A stretch of DNA of 64,000 nucleotides from Pseudomonadota bacterium (GTDB taxonomy: Bacteria; Pseudomonadota; Gammaproteobacteria; Burkholderiales; Ferrovaceae), in the NCBI GenBank assembly GCA_021798835.1, contig JAJZBQ010000001.1:248001-312000 (forward strand), in the 5' to 3' direction. The notes beneath the pieces are model-generated. The model made no database searches. It saw only the letters and a program-made list of their open reading frames with translations, and was not told the origin of the DNA. Below, one piece after another: positions 27,606-36,214 of the stretch (position 1 is the stretch's first letter; every line of letters begins with the position of its first letter). The translations under genes and the position numbers were made by a program.

Positions 27606-28808
27606 ATGAAAAAAATTGCTGTCAATGATTTGAAAGTGGGGATGTATATCCATGAGTTATGTGGCAGTTGGATGGATCATCCTTTCTGGAAAACCTCATT
27701 CTTGCTGGATTCTCATGTCGATCTGGTAACACTCAGAAAGAGTCAGGTGCGTTGGGTATGGATTGATCCAAGCAAAGGCCTGGATGTTGAGCATGTAGAA
27801 GTTCTGGATGTCAGCGAAACCGGTGTGGCTCTGGAAAAGATCTCTGAATTGCAGGAATCTCCCATGCCTGCGGCTGCGACTTCGCGAGCGACTTACGATG
27901 ATGAGATTGAAAATGCGAGGCGTATTTATGGTCGTGCCAAAATTGTCGTTACCGCCATGTTTCGTGAAGTTCGCATGGGTAACATTCTTCCCGTGGAGCA
28001 GGCTTATCCGGTCGTTGAAGAAATTCATCGTTCGGTTGAGCGCAATACGGATGCTTTGATCAGTTTGGTGCGGTTAAAAACACAAGACCAGTACACTTAC
28101 TTGCACTCGGTTGCGGTATGCGCATTGATGATTGGTTTGGGTAAGCAATTGGGGTTGGATGGGGTCTTGTTGCGCCGTGTCGGGGTGGCGGGCCTGTTTC
28201 ACGATGCAGGAAAGATGGAGATTGATGAAGCGGTGCTCAACAAGCCGGATCGTCTGACTGAAGCCGAGTTTGCGCTGATCAAGACCCATCCGGTTCTGGG
28301 TCACGAGATGCTGCAGAAGGCTCAGGTGACCGACGAGATCGTGCTTGATGTTTGCCTTCATCATCATGAACGCATGGACCAGAATGGGTATCCTGATCGT
28401 TTGAGACCGGAAGAATTGTCCCTTTATGTGCGCATGGCTAGCATTTGTGATGTCTACGATGCACTGACTTCGGATCGTTGTTACAAGAAGGGATGGGAGC
28501 CAACTCTGGCCATTCATAAAATGGCGGAATGGCAGACGGGGCATTTTGACGAGAAAATTTTTCATGCTTTTGTTCGTACGGTGGGGATTTATCCCTGTGG
28601 AACCTTGGTGCGGCTCAAGTCAGGACGGTTGGGGTACGTTGTGTCACAAAGTGAACGGAGTTTGCTGACACCTACGGTAAGGGTGTTTTTTTCAACGCGA
28701 TTGAATGGAAGGATTCCACAGGAAGATATTGACCTGGAACAAGTCAAGGATGGGATTTTGTGTGCTGAAGACCCGGTCAAATGGGGGTTTGAGGCCCTTC
28801 ATTCGTGA
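27606..28808 (+). CDS. DUF3391/HD-GYP domain protein, copy 2 (variant GYP motif)
   Basis: A 400-residue DUF3391 plus HD-GYP protein, closely parallel to the preceding gene along its whole length. Here the HD motif is intact (LFHDAGK, His199-Asp200), but the GYP motif reads HHHERMDQNGYP, with Gln259 replacing the usual Gly after Asp258. The rest of the catalytic core (ASICDVYDALTSDRCYKKGW) is standard. A likely role is c-di-GMP turnover linked to motility. A 65-base gap separates it from copy 1. Its stop overlaps the GTG of the decarboxylase gene, so the downstream three-gene set may be co-transcribed. Confidence 0.93.
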   Translation: MKKIAVNDLKVGMYIHELCGSWMDHPFWKTSFLLDSHVDLVTLRKSQVRWVWIDPSKGLDVEHVEVLDVSETGVALEKISELQESPMPAAATSRATYDDEIENARRIYGRAKIVVTAMFREVRMGNILPVEQAYPVVEEIHRSVERNTDALISLVRLKTQDQYTYLHSVAVCALMIGLGKQLGLDGVLLRRVGVAGLFHDAGKMEIDEAVLNKPDRLTEAEFALIKTHPVLGHEMLQKAQVTDEIVLDVCLHHHERMDQNGYPDRLRPEELSLYVRMASICDVYDALTSDRCYKKGWEPTLAIHKMAEWQTGHFDEKIFHAFVRTVGIYPCGTLVRLKSGRLGYVVSQSERSLLTPTVRVFFSTRLNGRIPQEDIDLEQVKDGILCAEDPVKWGFEALHS

Positions 28809-30247
28809 AGGTCATGGGGCTTGACCCAAGTGACCGGGAGGCGTTCGCTCGGCTGGCACATGAATGGCTGGACAGGATGCTGGACCATTACGGGACGTTG
28901 GCAGAGCGGCCGGTCTGGCAGCCGATACCGGATACCGTGCGGGCATCATTTGCGTCCCCCTCTCCCCAGTTGGGAATGTCTCTGGAGGTTCTGGGAGAGA
29001 TGTTCCGAGACCAGATACTGCCCTATGGAGTGGGTAATCTGCATCCTGGTTTTATGGGCTGGGTTCACGGAGGAGGAACGCTGGTGGGGATGCTGGCCGA
29101 GATGCTGGCTGCGGGAATGAATGCCAATCTCGGAGGTCGGGATCAGATTCCGGTGCAGGTGGAGTGGCAGGTGGGGCAATGGGCGCGTGAGTGGTTTGGG
29201 TTTCCTGAAGCAGCGCGCGGGGTGTTTACCACAGGGACTTCCCAGGCGACATTGATGGCCCTGTGGGTGGCTCGGGTGGCCCGCTGGGGGGAAATTTTGC
29301 GTGAGGAAGGTTGGCATGGTCACCGCCCGCGTATTTATGCGGCACAAGGGGTGCATGGTTCACTGCCCAAAGCACTGGATCTGGCTGGCATGGGCAGAAA
29401 AAATCTGGTTCGAATTCCAGTAGATGACCGGTATCGTCTGGATTTGCTGGCATTGAGCCAGGCTATCGAGGCAGATCGGGCGGCGGGTTATGAGCCCTTG
29501 ATGGTGGTGGGGACGGCAGGTACCGTTGACATCGGCGCAGTGGATGATCTGGAGGGTCTGGCGACGGTTTGCGCTGATCAGGGACTCTGGTTTCATGTGG
29601 ATGGTGCACTGGGCGCGCTGGCCTGCTGGAGTGCGGAATTGGCCCCACTGATTCATGGGATTGAACGGGCAGACTCGATTGCGTTCGATTTCCACAAATG
29701 GGGGCAGGTTCCGTACGACGCAGGGTTTTTGTTGGTGCGCGATGGTGCGGCTCAACGTCGTACCTTTGTCACAGAAGCGGATTATCTGGCCCGGGCTACC
29801 CGCGGAACGGCAGCGGGGAGCGATTGGCCCTGTGATTTTGGGCCGGATCTATCCCGTGGGTTTCGTGCCCTGAAGACCTGGATGACGCTTAAGGCTTATG
29901 GTACCCAGCGCTTGGGGGAAGCGATGGCCGATACTTGTCGTTTGGCCCGATGGTTGGCGATACAGATTGAGCGATGTGCGGAATTGCTCCTGATGGCTCC
30001 GGTAACGCTGAATATTGTCTGCTTTCGTTATGATTTTCCAGTTAATGGAGATGACCTCAACGAACGTATCGCTGTGGCGCTTCAGGAGTCCGGCTTGGCC
30101 GTCTTGTCTACTACCAGAGTTCAAGGAAAGCGGGTGTTGCGGGCAGCATTGGTGAATCACCGAACGACACAGGCAGATTTGCAGATCATGTTGGATGCGG
30201 TGTGTTGTTTGGGAAGACGTTGGGTAAATAACGGAGGAATGGCATGA
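28805..30247 (+). CDS. PLP-dependent group II amino-acid decarboxylase
   Basis: A fold-type I PLP enzyme of the aromatic-amino-acid/glutamate decarboxylase superfamily, 477-480 residues. Visible features are NLHPGFMGWVHGGG near the N-terminus, TTGTSQATLMAL for phosphate binding, HVDGALGA with the Asp that holds the pyridine nitrogen, and the Schiff-base lysine in FDFHKWGQVPYDAG. The substrate cannot be read from sequence. The frame can start at the GTG at 28805, overlapping the previous stop, or at the ATG at 28814. The stop overlaps the ATP-grasp gene (ATGA), so the two are probably translationally coupled. Confidence 0.85.
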   Translation: MKVMGLDPSDREAFARLAHEWLDRMLDHYGTLAERPVWQPIPDTVRASFASPSPQLGMSLEVLGEMFRDQILPYGVGNLHPGFMGWVHGGGTLVGMLAEMLAAGMNANLGGRDQIPVQVEWQVGQWAREWFGFPEAARGVFTTGTSQATLMALWVARVARWGEILREEGWHGHRPRIYAAQGVHGSLPKALDLAGMGRKNLVRIPVDDRYRLDLLALSQAIEADRAAGYEPLMVVGTAGTVDIGAVDDLEGLATVCADQGLWFHVDGALGALACWSAELAPLIHGIERADSIAFDFHKWGQVPYDAGFLLVRDGAAQRRTFVTEADYLARATRGTAAGSDWPCDFGPDLSRGFRALKTWMTLKAYGTQRLGEAMADTCRLARWLAIQIERCAELLLMAPVTLNIVCFRYDFPVNGDDLNERIAVALQESGLAVLSTTRVQGKRVLRAALVNHRTTQADLQIMLDAVCCLGRRWVNNGGMA

Positions 30248-31461
30248 CGGATTCAATGCCTTATCATGGCTTGGCGCGCTTGATGACACGAACCTACCAC
30301 GGTGAGGATCTGACCGAGTTGGGACAGGCGCTGATTCAACGGTCCATCCAACCAGGGACGGGAGCCGCGGAAGCCTTGCTGGACCTCGCCGTGCTGCTGC
30401 ATCTCAAGGGGTTTCACGAGATGGCCTGCGAGGTGCAAATGCAAGGGCTCAGGCAGCAACAGTCTTTTGTGTTGCCTGCGCAGCAGCCGACATCGATTCG
30501 CTTGTTGGCATTGATGGTGCCGGGGGAGTTGAATGCCAATACGCCACTGGAGTTTTTGGTGGACCATTCGGACATTGAATTACAACAATTGTTTATTGGA
30601 AGGGAGTTACCGTTTCCGGCAGAGATTCCTGAACATGATGTGGCTTTCGTGGCTGTGGGGGAGTCGGAGGCTAGTTTGCCTTTATTGGCGGCTTTGGCTC
30701 AGGCGTTGCAACATTGGCCGCGTCCTGTGCTCAATCATCCTGCACGCATTGCGGCATTGGCGCGGGATGTTTTGTTTAGACAGTTGGCGCAGGTGGACGG
30801 GTTGGTTTTGCCACCGACGGGGCGCGCAAGTCGTGAAGAATTATTGGCATGGTCCGAGGGAGTTCCCCTGAAAGAATTTCCCGATTGGCACCTGACTTAC
30901 CCCTTGATCGTGAGACCGGTGGATTCTCATGCGGGGAAGGGGTTGAGCCGTGTGAACGCGGTGGGAGAATGGGCGACCTATCTGGAAACTCGACAGGAAG
31001 AGTGGTTCTTCGTTTCTCCCTTCGTGGATTATAGCAGCGCCGATGGGTCCTATCGCAAGTATCGGATCGCACTGGTGGGTGGAGTGCCCTTTGCCGGGCA
31101 CATGGCGATTTCGGATCACTGGATGGTGCATTACCTCAATGGTGGAATGACTGAATCGGTCGCAAAGAGGGCAGAAGAGGCCGATTTCATGGCGTATTTC
31201 GATACGGGATTTGCGAGTCGCCAGGGAGCGGTATTGGCAGACTTGTCGCATCGCCTGGGGTTGGATTATGTGGTACTGGATTGTGCAGAAATGCGCGATG
31301 GGCGGTTGCTGGTTTTTGAGGCGGACAGCAGTGCGGTGATTCATGCCATGGATCCCATCGAACAATTTCCCTATAAGCATCCTGCCATGCAACGGGTCTT
31401 TTCTGCCTTTCGTCGGTTGTTGGAGCAGGCGCGCCAACGTCCGGCAGGGCTGGTGTCGTGA
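30244..31461 (+). CDS. ATP-grasp ligase with helical N-terminal region
   Basis: A 405-residue protein. Residues 1-80 are helical and TPR-like (LLDLAVLLHLKGFHEMACEVQMQGL). A Rossmann-like pre-ATP-grasp part follows, then an ATP-grasp domain from about residue 185: YPLIVRPVDSHAGKGLSRV as the nucleotide loop and the metal-binding region LLVFEADSSAVIHAM. ATP-grasp enzymes join a carboxylate to an amine or thiol by way of an acyl phosphate. The preceding gene makes amines by decarboxylation, so amide formation on such an amine is a reasonable guess, no more. It overlaps both neighbours by four bases. Confidence 0.75.
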   Translation: MTDSMPYHGLARLMTRTYHGEDLTELGQALIQRSIQPGTGAAEALLDLAVLLHLKGFHEMACEVQMQGLRQQQSFVLPAQQPTSIRLLALMVPGELNANTPLEFLVDHSDIELQQLFIGRELPFPAEIPEHDVAFVAVGESEASLPLLAALAQALQHWPRPVLNHPARIAALARDVLFRQLAQVDGLVLPPTGRASREELLAWSEGVPLKEFPDWHLTYPLIVRPVDSHAGKGLSRVNAVGEWATYLETRQEEWFFVSPFVDYSSADGSYRKYRIALVGGVPFAGHMAISDHWMVHYLNGGMTESVAKRAEEADFMAYFDTGFASRQGAVLADLSHRLGLDYVVLDCAEMRDGRLLVFEADSSAVIHAMDPIEQFPYKHPAMQRVFSAFRRLLEQARQRPAGLVS

Positions 31462-32768
31462 CGTTGACGGAACGGGATATTGCGGCGTTGCTGACTCAGG
31501 ATGAGAATCCGCGTTTGTGGCTGGATGCACAGACCGGGGCCAATGCTTATGGGGTATCTCCCACATGGCAGAAGGATCTGCATGAGTGGGGATCAGCCAC
31601 GGCCAGTGGCCTTTCTGAGCAGGGGTGGGAAACGGCACGCCAGGGGCTTGGCGATGTCACGCCCTATTCCCTGGGCCAGGAATTATTGATGGCCTACGGG
31701 CTGGCGCCTGGAATTTGTGACGTGGTTTTGTCATCTTCAGGAACTGCGGCATTGGCGTTGGGAATGGAAGGTTGGGATATCGATCTGGATACGGTACTGA
31801 TCTGCCACCCTGACGATACCGGTAGTCAGGTCCATGAAAGGTTGACCGGACGTGGAGTGCAGGTAACTACGGTGACATCTTATGATGAAAACGGTCAGCG
31901 TCTCTCCCGAATGGCATTGAACATGGCTTTTTCTCGGGCAGTGGAACAGGTGTTGGCAAACGGGCGACGGGTATTGCTCGTGATGACCGACACCACTAAA
32001 TTGGGGAGGGTGGTCCCAGGAGAAGCCATGGTGCTGGCATGTCAACAACAGGATCCGCGACGGGTGCGGGTGCTCGTGGATGCGTGTCAGGGACGTTTGT
32101 CCGGGGTGCGTTTGCATACGTATCTGGAGCGAGGCTGGCGGGTGGTGTTGACGGGTTCGAAGTTTATTGGGGGCCCGCCATTTTCCGGGGTGTTATTGGG
32201 ATATCGAGGCGGATCAGGCCGATTGATGTCGGCTCCTTGCTCATTGGCACCGGGGGCCTGTTTGCGCTGGCGGGTGGCCCTGGCTGAACTCCGGTCCTGG
32301 CAGCAGGCGGACCATCGGCCATTGGCGGGATTTTTGGTGGAATTTCAACGACGATTGTTTGCACAGGTGGCGCAGGAAACCGGCTTGCAGTTGGAACCGG
32401 TCTTTGATTTGGAGCATACCAGCCATCCTGGGACATGGGATGATCATCCCACCATTTTTCCTTTTTCCCTTGTGTTACCCGATGGAACCTGGTTAGGACG
32501 TGATGCATTGCAGCGCCTTTTCCTGAGGTTGGCGGCACCAGGCGATGAGTGGCGGGTTCGTTGGGGTCAGCCGGTTTGTCTGCAACGTTTTCCGGGAAGG
32601 GAGCGTTGGGCGTTGCGGATTTGTTTGGGGGTACGCCAGTTGTTGCCATGGTTGGCTTCCACAGAACGGGCGGCGGAGGCGTTGACGGCGTCTCTTGATG
32701 TCTGTTTGACCGGGCTCCGGGCTACCCGTGATCGCGCCCTGCAACTGGCGCGGTCGGGATTGATTTAA
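31458..32768 (+). CDS. Class-V-aminotransferase-like PLP protein, function unknown
   Basis: A 436-residue protein with a fold-type I PLP arrangement. The pyridine-binding Asp is in [12 protein letters not shown], followed after about 20 residues by the lysine loop [18 protein letters not shown], which resembles the cysteine-desulfurase/class V pattern. The N-terminal part has [13 protein letters not shown] as a phosphate-binding loop candidate. I do not recognise a named family, and the product and substrate are unknown. It starts with GTG overlapping the ATP-grasp stop (GTGA) and ends 29 bases before queC. Confidence 0.65.
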   Translation: MTLTERDIAALLTQDENPRLWLDAQTGANAYGVSPTWQKDLHEWGSATASGLSEQGWETARQGLGDVTPYSLGQELLMAYGLAPGICDVVLSSSGTAALALGMEGWDIDLDTVLICHPDDTGSQVHERLTGRGVQVTTVTSYDENGQRLSRMALNMAFSRAVEQVLANGRRVLLVMTDTTKLGRVVPGEAMVLACQQQDPRRVRVLVDACQGRLSGVRLHTYLERGWRVVLTGSKFIGGPPFSGVLLGYRGGSGRLMSAPCSLAPGACLRWRVALAELRSWQQADHRPLAGFLVEFQRRLFAQVAQETGLQLEPVFDLEHTSHPGTWDDHPTIFPFSLVLPDGTWLGRDALQRLFLRLAAPGDEWRVRWGQPVCLQRFPGRERWALRICLGVRQLLPWLASTERAAEALTASLDVCLTGLRATRDRALQLARSGLI

Positions 32769-32797
32769 AATGCCTGTTTTGGGCAGTTGAGGAAGGT

Positions 32798-33508
32798 ATG
32801 GTGGATCAGCGGGGTGATCAACCCAGAGCGGTGATTCTGCTCAGCGGAGGATTGGATTCGGCGACGGTTCTGGCGCTGGCACGGCATCAGGGCTATCAGG
32901 TCCATGCCATGAGTTTTTTGTATGGGCAGCGGCATGCCCACGAACTGGATTGTGCTCGTGCGCTGGCCAACCAGTTTGGTGTCGTGGCGCATCGTGTGGT
33001 GACGATCGATCTGACGGTCTTTGGGGGCTCGGCATTGACCGGTGCTACCGCTGTTCCCAAGGATCGCGATGTTGAGCAGGGTTCTGATATTCCGGTGACC
33101 TATGTTCCTGCACGCAATACGATTTTTTTGTCCTTCGGACTGGCGTGGGCGGAGGTGTTGGGTGCGCGGGATGTTTTTATTGGTGTGAATGCCCTGGATT
33201 ACAGCGGCTATCCCGATTGTCGTCCGGCTTACCTGGAGGCTTATGAAAAAATGGCCAATCTGGCGACACGGCGTGCGGTGGAGGGAGAAACCCTGACCTT
33301 GCATGCCCCTTTGTTGCATTGTTCCAAGGCCGACATCATTCGCCAGGGGCTGGCTCTTGGGGTGGATTATGGTCAGACGAGCAGTTGTTATGACCCGGGT
33401 CCATCGGGTGAACCTTGCGGTCATTGTGATGCCTGCCAATTGCGTCAACGGGGGTTTTCCCAACTGGGATTGAGAGATCCTTTGATAGAGCGGTTTTCCC
33501 ATGATTGA
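32798..33508 (+). CDS. queC: 7-cyano-7-deazaguanine synthase QueC
   Basis: QueC converts 7-carboxy-7-deazaguanine to preQ0 using ATP and ammonia, in the queuosine pathway. The 236-residue protein carries the PP-loop [16 protein letters not shown], the [12 protein letters not shown] segment, and the zinc-binding cysteines in [19 protein letters not shown]. The ATG at 32798 follows GAGGAAGG. It overlaps queD by 8 bases. No preQ1 riboswitch is visible in the 29-base gap upstream. Confidence 0.97.
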   Translation: MVDQRGDQPRAVILLSGGLDSATVLALARHQGYQVHAMSFLYGQRHAHELDCARALANQFGVVAHRVVTIDLTVFGGSALTGATAVPKDRDVEQGSDIPVTYVPARNTIFLSFGLAWAEVLGARDVFIGVNALDYSGYPDCRPAYLEAYEKMANLATRRAVEGETLTLHAPLLHCSKADIIRQGLALGVDYGQTSSCYDPGPSGEPCGHCDACQLRQRGFSQLGLRDPLIERFSHD

Positions 33509-34523
33509 GTCGGGGAAGGGAGAATGGCTTGACTGGTCAAGGGCAGGATTTGAAGCGGCACGTCAGTTATTGGCCCACCCAGATCCGGCACGGCGGCATC
33601 ATGGACATAGTTTTGCACTGGAGATGCGGGTTGCCAGGGGAGCAACGCCAGGTGCGAACTGGTGTGACCACCTGGCATCTCTTGCCGAGAGACTGGATTA
33701 TCGGGATCTCAATGCCTGTCTGAATGCTGTGGACGATCACGATATTTTGGACTGGTTTGTCCAGCATCTGGGGGTTTCGCCCAGAAGCAGCTGGTTGTCG
33801 GCCGGAGCGCGACAGGGTGGAATACGAGATGCTCAGGGAAACCACTATCACTGGTTCTTGGATCGGTTTGAAGCATCGCACTTTCTTCCCCAGGTTCCGG
33901 CTGGGCATAAATGCGGACGGCTACACGGTCATGGGTTTGAGGTGGTGTTGATGATACCTGCCGCTCAGGATCGTTTGGCGTTGCGGGTGGCCTGGACACG
34001 GTTGCGTGAGCGCCTGCATGAACATTGTCTCAATGATCTGGCGGGATTGGAGTGTCCGACATCTGAGATGTTGGCCGCATGGATTTGGCGGCAACTGGTG
34101 GCGCAGGATATACCGATGGCTCAGGTGGATGTGTTTGAGACCGGTAGTTGTGGAAGTTCCTACGATGGCATACGTCATCGTGTCTGGAAACGGCGTAGTT
34201 TCGACAGTGCGTTGTGGCGGGATGATCGGCGGACGGGGCATACCTTTGTACTGAACTTGGGGTTGTCGGCTGACATGGATGAAACGATGGGCTGGATCAT
34301 GGATTTTGGCGACATCAAGCAACTGTTTGATCCGCTTTACCGGGAACTGGATCACCAGCCGTTGCATGAACGGGGATTGATGAATTCTGGCGAGGTGTTG
34401 CGCTGGATCGTTGCGCAGACGGGGTCGCGGTTGCCTGCACTCGATCGGGTGGATTTGCAGGAAACGCCAACGCATGGGGTTATCTGGCAGCGAAGTCGTG
34501 ACATGTCAGGATTGGCGCGCTGA
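33501..34523 (+). CDS. queD: 6-carboxytetrahydropterin synthase QueD, triple T-fold form
   Basis: QueD makes 6-carboxy-tetrahydropterin from dihydroneopterin triphosphate. Ordinary QueD is about 120 residues; this protein has 340 and reads as three T-fold-like segments. Segment 1 (about 12-90) has FEAARQ, HHGHSF and LDYRDLN. Segment 2 (about 115-220) is the best match: [24 protein letters not shown] holds the three zinc histidines (127, 142, 144) and Cys138, and [11 protein letters not shown] follows. Segment 3 (about 235-330) has [28 protein letters not shown] and the QETPTHG end. Catalytic residues seem divided between segments. It sits between queC and queE, with overlapping frames at the queC side. 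Confidence 0.88.
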   Translation: MIESGKGEWLDWSRAGFEAARQLLAHPDPARRHHGHSFALEMRVARGATPGANWCDHLASLAERLDYRDLNACLNAVDDHDILDWFVQHLGVSPRSSWLSAGARQGGIRDAQGNHYHWFLDRFEASHFLPQVPAGHKCGRLHGHGFEVVLMIPAAQDRLALRVAWTRLRERLHEHCLNDLAGLECPTSEMLAAWIWRQLVAQDIPMAQVDVFETGSCGSSYDGIRHRVWKRRSFDSALWRDDRRTGHTFVLNLGLSADMDETMGWIMDFGDIKQLFDPLYRELDHQPLHERGLMNSGEVLRWIVAQTGSRLPALDRVDLQETPTHGVIWQRSRDMSGLAR

Positions 34524-34524
34524 G

Positions 34525-35172
34525 ATGAGTTATACCGTCAAGGAAGTATTTTTGACCCTGCAGGGAGAAGGATGTCAGACGGGGCGTGTGGCGGTTTTTT
34601 GTCGTTTCAGCGGGTGTAATTTGTGGAATGGTCGTGCGGCGGACCGTCAGGCAGCGTTGTGCTCTTTTTGTGATACCGACTTTGTCGGAACAGATGGAAA
34701 AAATGGGGGACGCTATGCCGAGGCCGAATGCCTGGCAGATCAGGTGGAACGGGTTTGGTGTGAGGGAATCGAGGTTGAAGATCGTGAGGCTCGCTGGGTG
34801 GTGCTGACGGGGGGAGAACCGCTCTTGCAGGTGGATGAGGCATTGATTGATGCCTTGCATCGGCGCGGGTTTCGGGTAGCGGTTGAAACCAATGGGACGC
34901 TTGCCGCTCCAGTCGGATTGGACTGGATTTGCGTCAGTCCCAAGGGGGATAATCGCTTGCTGATTACGGCAGGAGATGAACTGAAACTGGTATATCCTCA
35001 GCAGGATTGTGAGCCTGAGCATTTCGAGAGATTGAATTTTCAGAATTTTTTGTTGCAACCACGGGATGAAGGGGGGGATCGCCGTCATGAGGCCGCCGCA
35101 TTGTCTTACTGTCTGGCTCACCCGCGCTGGAAACTATCGCTACAAACTCATAAGTGGCTGGGTATCCCCTGA
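34525..35172 (+). CDS. queE: 7-carboxy-7-deazaguanine synthase QueE
   Basis: QueE is the radical-SAM enzyme that contracts 6-carboxytetrahydropterin to 7-carboxy-7-deazaguanine. The 215-residue product has LTLQGEGCQTGRVAVFCRFSGC and the cluster motif as Cys-x14-Cys-x2-Cys (CNLW...CSFC), the extended spacing seen in proteobacterial QueE. LTGGEPLLQ and VETNGT follow. The start one base after the queD stop gives the family N-terminus (MSYTVKEVF); the longer frame back to 34411 lies inside queD. Confidence 0.96.
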   Translation: MSYTVKEVFLTLQGEGCQTGRVAVFCRFSGCNLWNGRAADRQAALCSFCDTDFVGTDGKNGGRYAEAECLADQVERVWCEGIEVEDREARWVVLTGGEPLLQVDEALIDALHRRGFRVAVETNGTLAAPVGLDWICVSPKGDNRLLITAGDELKLVYPQQDCEPEHFERLNFQNFLLQPRDEGGDRRHEAAALSYCLAHPRWKLSLQTHKWLGIP

Positions 35173-35178
35173 TAGAAT
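35170..35178 (+). promoter_or_regulatory. Possible extended -10 promoter element for rppH
   Basis: TGATAGAAT fits an extended -10 (TGnTATAAT with one change) 37 bases before the rppH start. Its TGA is the queE stop codon. No good -35 hexamer is seen at the matching distance. It is a weak call by eye. Confidence 0.3.
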
Positions 35179-35214
35179 AGTGTTTTTGGTCAAGATGTGG
35201 TGATGGAGAACACG

Positions 35215-35700
35215 ATGATCGATCGTGAGGGTTATCGCTCCAATGTGGGCATCATTTTGTGCAATGGGCGCGATGAGGTATTCTGGGCCAAGCGTGTGCG
35301 CCAGCAGGCGTGGCAGTTTCCCCAGGGAGGGATCAAGGTTGGCGAAAGCCCAGAACAGGCCATGTATCGGGAACTGGAAGAAGAAACCGGACTATTGCCC
35401 CAGCATGTGCGGGTGTTGGGCCGTACACGGGATTGGTTGCGCTATGAGGTTCCCCAGCAATGGTTGAAGCGCGAATGGCGCAGTCATTACCGGGGGCAGA
35501 AGCAGATATGGTTTTTATTGCGCATGGTGGGAAGGGATGCGGATGTGTCATTACAGTCATCGTCGCAGCCGGAATTTGATGACTGGTGCTGGATGGATTA
35601 CTGGGGACCCGCAGAAACGGTGGTTGAATTTAAACGAGGGGTTTATCGTGCCGCGCTGGAAGAATTGCAGAACTATCTGAAAAGCCCACGAAACTCTTGA
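35215..35700 (+). CDS. rppH: RNA pyrophosphohydrolase RppH (Nudix)
   Basis: RppH removes pyrophosphate from 5' triphosphorylated RNAs and so triggers decay. The 161-residue protein begins with the family N-terminus [17 protein letters not shown] and has the Nudix box [24 protein letters not shown]-terminal [17 protein letters not shown] and [13 protein letters not shown] motifs follow. The ATG at 35215 with GGAG upstream is preferred over the in-frame GTG/ATG at 35197/35203. Confidence 0.95.
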   Translation: MIDREGYRSNVGIILCNGRDEVFWAKRVRQQAWQFPQGGIKVGESPEQAMYRELEEETGLLPQHVRVLGRTRDWLRYEVPQQWLKREWRSHYRGQKQIWFLLRMVGRDADVSLQSSSQPEFDDWCWMDYWGPAETVVEFKRGVYRAALEELQNYLKSPRNS

Positions 35701-35723
35701 CAGTCGGGGGATTGGAATAATAC
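35697..35723 (+). promoter_or_regulatory. Candidate sigma-70 promoter for rubrerythrin
   Basis: A perfect TTGACA (35697-35702) overlaps the rppH stop and is followed after 15 bases by TAATAC (35718-35723). The spacer is shorter than the optimal 17, so confidence is low. It lies about 50 bases before the rubrerythrin start and just upstream of the palindrome at 35739. Confidence 0.35.
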
Positions 35724-35738
35724 ACTCACCATCACATT

Positions 35739-35753
35739 TTAGAATTCGTCTAA
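35739..35753. promoter_or_regulatory. Palindrome resembling a Fur/PerR-family operator
   Basis: TTAGAATTCGTCTAA is a 15-base inverted repeat with perfect 5-base arms (TTAGA/TCTAA). It recalls the 7-1-7 layout of PerR and Fur boxes, with 5 of 7 positions symmetric. It lies between the candidate promoter and the rubrerythrin ribosome-binding site, where a repressor could act. Rubrerythrin genes are often PerR-controlled; assignment here is an inference. Confidence 0.35.
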
Positions 35754-35775
35754 TAATGTTTCTTGGGAGGATGAG

Positions 35776-36195
<420 letters not shown>

Positions 36196-36214
36196 CAGAG
36201 AATTCGGCGCGCTC

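Noticed and set aside
32769-32797. A preQ1 riboswitch before queC
   Set aside because: The gap is only 29 bases and holds no aptamer-like hairpin and tail.
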